Shown: in pieces, positions 1 through 4,184 of the stretch
How the letters are laid out: the number at the start of each line of letters is the position of its first letter
Position numbering within the stretch: the stretch's first letter is position 1
DNA from: an uncultured Polaromonas sp.
GTDB lineage: Bacteria > Pseudomonadota > Gammaproteobacteria > Burkholderiales > Burkholderiaceae
Length of the DNA stretch: 5,296 nucleotides
NCBI GenBank assembly: GCA_946479075.1
Contig: CAMLDT010000227.1
Location: 1-5,296 of the forward strand
Reading direction: 5' to 3'
Position numbers and translations under genes: made by a program
Notes under the pieces: model-generated
Told to the model about the DNA's origin: nothing
What the model saw: only the letters and a program-made list of their open reading frames with translations
Database searches by the model: none

Positions 1-200
1 ATCTCGATGATGCGGGTCAGCATCTCCGCTGGCACCACCACTTCAACGGCGCGGCGCAACAGTCCGTTCTGCATGGCCCACAACACCGCCACGTGAAAGA
101 CCACCACACTGGTGCCGATCACGAGGTTGCGGTTGAAAGGTTTGCGCACGGGGAAGGGGGCGGAGGCTGAAGCAGGTGTCGTCAGGGCGGGGGGAATCAT
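1..200 (-). CDS. tonB: Energy transducer TonB, N-terminal part (runs off the left edge)
   Basis: TonB couples the inner-membrane proton motive force, through ExbB-ExbD, to outer-membrane receptors such as the siderophore receptor in this window. Sixty-six residues are visible. A Pro/Ala/Ser-rich cytoplasmic start ends in basic residues (VRKPFNRN, about 18-25). One hydrophobic segment follows at about 26-43 (LVIGTSVVVFHVAVLWAMQ) with His36 inside it, resembling the functional transmembrane His of E. coli TonB. After it comes LLRRAVEVVVP, the beginning of a periplasmic part. The start is well fixed: going upstream in frame there is no ATG, GTG or TTG before a TAA at 258-260. No good Shine-Dalgarno is seen. 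The Pro-rich linker and C-terminal receptor-binding domain are outside the window, so TonB versus another single-pass protein rests on the N-terminus and the context. exbB and exbD would be expected further left; this is inference. Confidence 0.72.
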   Translation of the reverse strand, partial: MIPPALTTPASASAPFPVRKPFNRNLVIGTSVVVFHVAVLWAMQNGLLRRAVEVVVPAEMLTRIIE

Positions 201-256
201 GAAAGTCTGGGGCCTGTGGACACGGTGGATGCGGCTGCGAGGGCAGCCTGGCGCGG

Positions 257-286
257 ATTAAAGCGGGTCAATGGCAAGCGGGTCAA
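257..286 (-). promoter_or_regulatory. Candidate sigma70 promoter for tonB
   Basis: On the minus strand TTGACC (286-281, five of six matches to the -35 consensus) is followed after 18 bp by TTTAAT (262-257, five of six to the -10). Transcription would start near 250, giving a leader of about 50 nt before the tonB ATG at 200. The -35 lies in one copy of a 15-bp tandem repeat. I see no Fur-like palindrome over it. This is a pattern match only. Confidence 0.4.
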
Positions 287-290
287 CGGC
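261..290. repeat. 15-bp tandem repeat in the bfd-tonB gap
   Basis: AAGCGGGTCAATGGC (261-275) is followed directly by AAGCGGGTCAACGGC (276-290), differing at one base. On the minus strand each copy carries TTGACCCGC, so the duplication doubles a possible -35 hexamer. Only the copy at 281-286 has a good -10 at a proper distance. Confidence 0.9.
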
Positions 291-291
291 G

Positions 292-310
292 AAAAATCCA
301 CCAGAGCGGA
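292..310 (-). terminator. Weak intrinsic terminator candidate after bfd
   Basis: Read on the minus strand, TCCGC (310-306) can pair with GTGGA (301-297), including one G-T wobble, around a TCTG loop. A run of Ts follows immediately (296-292). It begins 13 nt after the bfd stop, where a terminator would be expected. The five-base stem is short, so it may be leaky or not functional. Confidence 0.35.
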
Positions 311-323
311 CCGACCGCGAGGA

Positions 324-581
324 TCAAACTGCCGGCGAGAGTTGAAAAGAGGGTGAGGGAGGATTCCATGGGCTGCCTTCAAGAGGATTGACGGCGAGCT
401 TGATGTTGGCGGTCGGGCAGGTGCCGCTGCACTGTGCGACCACGTCGCGCGCGCAGCCTTCACAGCGGCCGCACTGGGTGGCCACACCCAGTTCGAACTG
501 GATCTCGTCAAAGCCCATGCCCGCATGCGCGTGGCGGGCAATTTCGCGGTCAGAGATACGGCGGCAGACACAAACAATCAT
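324..581 (-). CDS. bfd: Bacterioferritin-associated ferredoxin (Bfd), [2Fe-2S]
   Basis: This small cytoplasmic [2Fe-2S] protein of 85 residues belongs to the Bfd family, whose characterised members bind bacterioferritin and deliver electrons that reduce and release stored iron. The family pattern is clear: CVC at Cys4 and Cys6 right after the start, then QCGRC with Cys37 and Cys40, matching the 4/6/38/41 cluster ligands of E. coli Bfd. ISDREI at 9-14 is also typical. Three further cysteines (43, 51, 55) and a low-complexity Pro/Ser tail from about 68 are not needed for the cluster. The ATG at 581 is chosen because MIVCVC is the family's normal N-terminus; no in-frame start occurs in the leader. 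No strong ribosome binding site is visible. The gene has its own promoter with a Fur-like palindrome, consistent with induction on iron starvation. It precedes tonB by 123 bp. Other small BFD-like [2Fe-2S] proteins share this fold, so the partner bacterioferritin is inferred. Confidence 0.9.
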   Translation of the reverse strand: MIVCVCRRISDREIARHAHAGMGFDEIQFELGVATQCGRCEGCARDVVAQCSGTCPTANIKLAVNPLEGSPWNPPSPSFQLSPAV

Positions 582-614
582 GGATTGGCTTGCTGGTTGG
601 TGATGTGTGCTGCA

Positions 615-644
615 AGTATAAATGCGAATCTATCGCATTTGCAA
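615..644 (-). promoter_or_regulatory. Candidate sigma70 promoter for bfd
   Basis: On the minus strand TTGCAA (644-639, four of six to the -35 consensus) is followed after 18 bp by TATACT (620-615, five of six to TATAAT). Transcription would start near 608, giving a leader of about 27 nt before the bfd ATG at 581. The spacer is filled by a Fur-like palindrome, the expected geometry for repression by occlusion. Confidence 0.55.
620..640. promoter_or_regulatory. Fur-like operator at the bfd promoter
   Basis: A perfect inverted repeat, AAATGCGA (620-627) and TCGCATTT (633-640), is separated by ATCTA. Its plus strand shares TGCGAATC and 13 of 17 aligned bases with the minus strand of the stronger Fur box before the receptor gene. 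Match to the classical TGATAAT-N-ATTATCA pattern is only moderate, so another dimeric regulator remains possible. Its position inside the promoter spacer supports a repressor site. Confidence 0.55.
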
Positions 645-660
645 TCATCTTGTGCGCATC

Positions 661-683
661 CCCGCTTCGCAAGGCGGGTTTTT
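661..683 (+). terminator. Intrinsic-terminator-like hairpin on the plus strand
   Basis: CCCGC (661-665) pairs with GCGGG (674-678). TT and AA can extend the stem past one bulged G, and a T5 run follows (679-683). The T run is only on the plus strand; reading the minus strand, the hairpin is followed by GATGCGC, so it does not look like the piuC terminator. No plus-strand gene is visible upstream. Confidence 0.5.
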
Positions 684-819
684 GCGGCCCTTGTCGCAGA
701 TGTGCTTCAGAAATTTCAAGCAAAAAGTGGCTCCCGCCCTTGCTGGCCGGGCGCTGGCAGCTATGAATAAAGGAGCAAATCTGGGCCGGCCTGCAAGGTG
801 CGCAGCGCCAGCGGGCGCC

Positions 820-1500
820 TCATACGTCGGCCCAGAGCCTGAGCAGGTTGTGGTAGTGGCCGGTCAGGCCCACCGTTTCCGGGCATTCGCCCAGTTGTGC
901 GCGCAGTTTCTGGATGTTCTGGTCGAGCTCGGCGAGGAGGTTGCGCTGCCAATCGTCGCGAACCATGCTCTGGACCCAGAAAAACGAGCAGACGCGCTGG
1001 CCGCGGGTGACCGGTTCGACCTGGTGCAGGCTGCTCGCGGGGTAAACGATCAGGTCGCCGGCCGGCAGTTTGACCTCGTGGGCGCCGTAGGTGTCATGCA
1101 CCACCAGTTCACCACCGTCGTATTCCTCGGGCTCGCAGAGGAACAGCGTGCAGGAGACGTCGCTTCGGAGCATCTGCCCGGTGTCGATGGCCGTGCGCAC
1201 TGCGCCGTCCACATGCAGGCCGTAGGTTTCGCCGCCCTCGTAGCGGTTGAAAAACGGCGGCAGCACCTTGAGCGGCAGCACCGCTGAAAAGAACAGAGGA
1301 CTGCGCCTGAGCGCGTCGAGGATGACCTGGCCGAGCTGCAGGGCGAGCGGGGAGCCCTCGGCGAGTTGCTGGTTGCGCTTGACCTGGGCGCCCTGCGAGC
1401 CCACGCTGGCGCGCCCGTCGATCCAGTCGGCGGCTTCCAGCGAACGGCGCATGTCCGCCACCTGGCGGGGATCAAGAATGGCCGGTATGTGGAGCATCAT
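820..1500 (-). CDS. piuC: PKHD-type Fe(II)/2-oxoglutarate-dependent dioxygenase, PiuC/YbiX family
   Basis: The 226-residue product is a normal-length member of the PKHD (prolyl-4-hydroxylase-like) family, predicted cytoplasmic with no signal peptide. The Fe(II) facial triad is intact: HVD at His96 and Asp98, and His159 in [12 protein letters not shown]. Arg169 in [12 protein letters not shown] is the likely 2-oxoglutarate anchor. EYDGGELVV (126-134) and AGDLIVYP (147-154) are strong family signatures, as is the leading [10 protein letters not shown]. The substrate of PiuC proteins is not established to my knowledge. They sit next to catecholate siderophore receptors (piuA-piuC in Pseudomonas, fiu-ybiX in E. 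coli), as here, which suggests a role in siderophore uptake or processing. ATG at 1500 is followed by a second ATG at 1497; no upstream in-frame start exists. A weak GGAAAA lies upstream. The intrinsic terminator of piuA ends 19 bp before the start, leaving little room for a separate promoter, so expression probably depends on read-through. Confidence 0.93.
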   Translation of the reverse strand: MMLHIPAILDPRQVADMRRSLEAADWIDGRASVGSQGAQVKRNQQLAEGSPLALQLGQVILDALRRSPLFFSAVLPLKVLPPFFNRYEGGETYGLHVDGAVRTAIDTGQMLRSDVSCTLFLCEPEEYDGGELVVHDTYGAHEVKLPAGDLIVYPASSLHQVEPVTRGQRVCSFFWVQSMVRDDWQRNLLAELDQNIQKLRAQLGECPETVGLTGHYHNLLRLWADV

Positions 1501-1519
1501 GGCGTGGGTTTTCCGCGAT

Positions 1520-1555
1520 AAAAAAAGGGTTTCTGCCTTTCGGGAGAAACCCTTT
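1520..1555 (-). terminator. Strong intrinsic terminator after the receptor gene
   Basis: AAAGGGTTTCT (1524-1534) and AGAAACCCTTT (1545-1555) form a perfect 11-bp stem. The 10-nt loop can add a CC/GG pair around TTTC. On the minus strand the stem runs directly into a T tract covering 1526-1520. It begins 44 nt after the receptor stop (1600). In the other direction the following bases (GATCTTAG) are a poor T tract, so it is oriented for minus-strand transcription. Confidence 0.85.
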
Positions 1556-1599
1556 GATCTTAGCCGCTGGTCATCAGCAGGCGTGTGGCGCCGGCTTTG

Positions 1600-3939
1600 T
1601 CAGAAGGCGTAGTTGGCGCTGAGCGTGACCGCGCGCCCGTCACCCGGCAGGGCCCAGCCGTTGTTGCGGATACGGGTGTAGTACAGCTCGTCGGTCAGGT
1701 TCTTGATGTTGAGCTGCAGGTCCAGGCTGCGGCTGGCCTTGTAGGCCACCATGAGGTTGTGGGTGACGTAGCTGTCGGACTTGTACAGCGGACCCGCGCC
1801 GTTGTTCAGGTAGAAGCTGCCCTGGTAAACCGCGCCGTAGCCCAGCGTCCAGTCGGCCGCCACCTTGTAGGTGGTCCACAGGCCGAACGAGTGCTCCGGC
1901 GTGTTGGTCAGCGGGTTGCCGTTGGCAGCCAGCGCCGTGGCGCAGGCGGCCACGGCTGGGTTTGCCGTGCAATACGACGAGGCGTTTTGCAGCACCTTGC
2001 TCTTGAGATAGGTGTAATTGGCAAACAGGCCCCAGGCCGGCGTGATCTGGCCGGCCGCGCCCAGCGCAATGCCGTCCACCCGCGACTTGCCGCCAGGCAA
2101 CTGCTGCGCGGGCAGGACCGGGTCGTTCAGCGTGACCTTGTAGTTTTCCAGCTCGTTGCGGAACACCGATGCCGTCAGCGACAGGCGGTTGTCAAGCACA
2201 TCCCACTTGGTGCCGATCTCGAAGTTGTTGGCTTTTTCAGGCTCCACGCTGCAGTTGGTGGCATTGCAGCCGCCGTTGACGGTGGCCTGCGAAGGGGTCT
2301 TCGAATTGCCGTAAGCGACATACACCGAGGCATTGGCCACGGGTTTGTAAACCAGGCCCAGGCGGTAGGACAGCAGGTTCTCGGTGTTGTTGAATTCCGC
2401 ACCCGGGGTGCGTGCACCGCCGGTGGCCGGCGTGGCGATGGTGGTGGCCTGTGAGCTGCCGGAGTTGTTCTCGTAGCGGACACCGCCGTTGACCTGCCAT
2501 TTCTCGTTCAGCTTGATGTTGTCAAAGGCGTAGATCGCGATGTTGTTCAGCTTGCCCTGCGTGGTGCTGCTCGGGATGAAGTTGACCGGGCCGCCATAGA
2601 TGGCCGAAGGGTTGGAAATGCTCATCGACGGCAGGGTGGGGTTGGGCGTTGCGCCACCCGGGTTGCGCAGCGAGTTGCCAGTGGTCAGGTCGTAGGTTTC
2701 CTGGCTCAGCGACAGGCCGGTGACCAGCGTGTGTTCCAGTCCGCCGGTCTTGAAGTTCGATGTCAGGTCGGTCTGGTTGGTGATCATCTTGTTGAGGCTG
2801 TCGCGCGTGTTTCCGCGCGGGCCGCCGACCGTGTAGGTGTTGACAGGCGCGCAAGCCGCGCCGGTGGCCACGTTGGTGCCGTTGGCCAGGCAGTAAGCGC
2901 CGCCCTGCGGGGGATCGACGATGGTGAACTGCTTGACCTGGCTGAAGCGCGTGAGGTTGCGCAGGCTCAGGCCGTCGCTGAAGCGGTGGTCCACGATGGC
3001 CGAGAAGGAGTCGGTTTCGATTTCCTGTGTGTCCACATCCCGGTAGCCGAAGTAGCCGCGGGAGCTGGCCCCGGGCACCGCGCCGTTGTTGAAGGCGTTG
3101 CGGTAGTAGGGCACGCCGTACTGCGGCACGTTGTCGTCGCGCTGGTGCTGGTACAGCAGGGTGAGTTTGGTCGGCGAGTTCAGCCCGAAGGTGATCGACG
3201 GGGCAACGCCCCAGCGCTTGAATTTTTCGACATCGCGGCCCGGCACGTCGTTGTTGTGGGCCATGGCATTCAGCCGGATGGCGGTGCCTTCGTTGATCAC
3301 GCGATTGACGTCGGCGGTGACCCGGCGGTAGTTGTCGGTACCCAGCCCGACGCCCAGGCGGCCGAAGTTCCTGGCGGTTGGCATCTTGGTGACCAGGTTG
3401 ATGCTGCCGCTGACATTGCCCGCGCCGGAATAAACCGAATTGGCACCGTTGCTGACCTCGACCTGTTCGAGATTGAAAACGTCGGAGCGGTTGTATTGCG
3501 CGCTGTCGCGCACGCCGTCCACGGTGATGCTGTTGTTGGCGGAATAACCGCGGAAGTTGATGCTGTCGCCATACCCGCCGCCGCCTTCACCGGCGCCGAA
3601 GGTGATGCCCGGCACGGTGCTCAGGGCTTCGACCAGCGACTGGCGGCTTTGTTCGGCCAGCACTTCCTTCTTGATCACCGTGATGGTTTGCGGGGTGTCC
3701 AGCAGGGGCGCCGTGTATTTGGGCGACGTCATGATGTCGGGCTTGTAGGTGTCGGCGGCGCCCTCAACCTTGATCTCGCGCAGGGTGGCAGAAGGCGCAG
3801 CTGGTGCGGCGGGCGCCTGCGTCTGGGCGCCGGCGGGCAAGGCCAGGGCGACGAGCGCGGCGGCTGTGGCAGCGCCGGTCAGGGTGCAGGAAGAGGCGGC
3901 GCGCGCAACAGGGTGTTTGCGGCTTCGGATATAGGCCAT
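1600..3939 (-). CDS. piuA: TonB-dependent catecholate siderophore receptor, Fiu/PiuA type
   Basis: This 779-residue outer-membrane receptor imports ferric siderophore using TonB energy. A signal peptide covers about 1-38 (basic start, hydrophobic core ATAAALVALALP, cleavage probably AGA|Q). LREIKVEGA (53-61) is a likely TonB box. The plug spans about 70-190, with LLDTPQTITVIKKEVL, the family stretch FRGYSANNSITVDGVRD (129-145) and NLEQVEVSNGANSVYSGAG (156-174). A 22-strand-type barrel follows, including EPEKANNFEIGTKWD (566-580) and LNIKNLTDELYY (743-754), and ends in a terminal Phe as outer-membrane barrels do. There is no N-terminal signalling domain, so it is not a FecA-like transducer. 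The start at 3939 is preferred over one 68 codons upstream: it has GGAG five bases away and begins the signal peptide, and the longer form would run back through the Fur box. A Fur box upstream implies iron repression. The neighbouring piuC supports the PiuA/Fiu class; the exact ligand is not readable from sequence. Confidence 0.93.
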   Translation of the reverse strand: MAYIRSRKHPVARAASSCTLTGAATAAALVALALPAGAQTQAPAAPAAPSATLREIKVEGAADTYKPDIMTSPKYTAPLLDTPQTITVIKKEVLAEQSRQSLVEALSTVPGITFGAGEGGGGYGDSINFRGYSANNSITVDGVRDSAQYNRSDVFNLEQVEVSNGANSVYSGAGNVSGSINLVTKMPTARNFGRLGVGLGTDNYRRVTADVNRVINEGTAIRLNAMAHNNDVPGRDVEKFKRWGVAPSITFGLNSPTKLTLLYQHQRDDNVPQYGVPYYRNAFNNGAVPGASSRGYFGYRDVDTQEIETDSFSAIVDHRFSDGLSLRNLTRFSQVKQFTIVDPPQGGAYCLANGTNVATGAACAPVNTYTVGGPRGNTRDSLNKMITNQTDLTSNFKTGGLEHTLVTGLSLSQETYDLTTGNSLRNPGGATPNPTLPSMSISNPSAIYGGPVNFIPSSTTQGKLNNIAIYAFDNIKLNEKWQVNGGVRYENNSGSSQATTIATPATGGARTPGAEFNNTENLLSYRLGLVYKPVANASVYVAYGNSKTPSQATVNGGCNATNCSVEPEKANNFEIGTKWDVLDNRLSLTASVFRNELENYKVTLNDPVLPAQQLPGGKSRVDGIALGAAGQITPAWGLFANYTYLKSKVLQNASSYCTANPAVAACATALAANGNPLTNTPEHSFGLWTTYKVAADWTLGYGAVYQGSFYLNNGAGPLYKSDSYVTHNLMVAYKASRSLDLQLNIKNLTDELYYTRIRNNGWALPGDGRAVTLSANYAF

Positions 3940-3944
3940 GAATG

Positions 3945-3948
3945 CTCC
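3945..3948 (-). promoter_or_regulatory. Ribosome binding site that fixes the piuA start
   Basis: Minus-strand GGAG lies five bases upstream of the ATG at 3939-3937. It is the clearest Shine-Dalgarno in the window and supports the 779-residue product over a longer in-frame ORF beginning at 4143. Confidence 0.75.
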
Positions 3949-3992
3949 AGCGGAAATCGGTGAAAAAGGTGATGGAAGGGTTCGGCGTGGCT

Positions 3993-4013
3993 GGCGGTGC
4001 GCAGGCGGTGCGC
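3993..4013. repeat. Short direct repeat in the piuA leader
   Basis: GGCGGTGCGC occurs at 3993-4002 and again at 4004-4013, separated by one base. It falls in the untranslated leader between the Fur box and the start codon. No function is evident; in GC-rich DNA it may be slippage. Confidence 0.7.
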
Positions 4014-4046
4014 GATGCGCGGGACCGGTGCGGGGCTGGCTGGCTT

Positions 4047-4061
4047 CAGGCAAGATGCCTG
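4047..4061. repeat. Perfect 15-bp palindrome beside the Fur box
   Basis: CAGGCA (4047-4052) and TGCCTG (4056-4061) are perfect inverted arms around AGA. The site lies 11 bp from the Fur box on the piuA side, near where transcription would begin. It could be a second operator or a hairpin at the mRNA 5' end. Confidence 0.6.
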
Positions 4062-4072
4062 GACAACAAGAA

Positions 4073-4087
4073 TGATAATGATTCGCA
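4073..4087. promoter_or_regulatory. Fur box controlling the receptor gene
   Basis: TGATAATGATTCGCA matches the 7-1-7 Fur pattern TGATAAT-N-ATTATCA at 12 of 14 informative positions (left half 7/7, right half 5/7). It lies about 134-148 bp upstream of the piuA ATG and about 100 bp past the stop of the upstream reductase gene, so it most likely governs piuA. Iron-loaded Fur would repress. I could not place a convincing -35/-10 pair; TATCAT (4077-4072) within the box is a possible -10 with a poor -35. Confidence 0.85.
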
Positions 4088-4146
4088 ATAGCTTCGGGAA
4101 GTGTTTCCGTGCAAAAAGTCACCATCTGTCGCACAGCGAACACACT

Positions 4147-4174
4147 CCCGGGCGGCAGCAGCCGCCGGCCCGGG
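4147..4174. repeat. GC-rich hairpin after the reductase gene
   Basis: CCCGGGC (4147-4153) and GCCCGGG (4168-4174) form a perfect 7-bp stem. An alternative stem is GGCGGC (4151-4156) with GCCGCC (4161-4166) around AGCA. It begins 10 nt beyond the reductase stop on the minus strand but has no T tract, so it is not a standard intrinsic terminator. It might stabilise the 3' end or help Rho-dependent ending. Confidence 0.4.
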
Positions 4175-4184
4175 CTTGGGGGCC

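Noticed and set aside
197..577. 126-residue minus-strand ORF overlapping bfd, whose stop overlaps the tonB ATG as ATGA
   Set aside because: The ATGA overlap hints at translational coupling, but the protein is an out-of-frame reading of bfd plus the intergenic repeat, Ala/Ser/Arg/Pro-rich with no family features. bfd's cysteine motif clearly sets the real frame.
718..780. Possible minus-strand terminator for piuC (CGCCC/GGGCG stem, later TTTTT)
   Set aside because: The T run is about nine bases away from a 5-bp stem with a large loop, so it does not have intrinsic-terminator geometry. How piuC transcription ends is unresolved.
622..1287. 221-residue plus-strand ORF upstream of and opposite piuC
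   Set aside because: Most of it mirrors the piuC coding strand, and its 5' part runs through the terminator hairpin. No ribosome binding site or family motif.
1585..2454. 289-residue plus-strand ORF
   Set aside because: Antisense shadow of the receptor's 3' half; repetitive Val/Gln/Gly composition, no domain.
2731..3963. 410-residue plus-strand ORF
   Set aside because: It is antisense to the receptor, with Val/Ala/Gly/Arg/Asp-rich composition typical of a GC-rich complement frame and no recognisable motif.
4113..4140. Possible minus-strand terminator after the reductase (TCGC/GCGA stem, then TTTTT)
   Set aside because: Only a 4-bp stem, and the T run does not adjoin it.
3940..4143. In-frame N-terminal extension of the receptor to 847 residues
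   Set aside because: The added 68 residues are translated Fur box and leader, with no signal peptide at the new start. The ATG at 3939 has a good ribosome binding site and begins a standard signal peptide.
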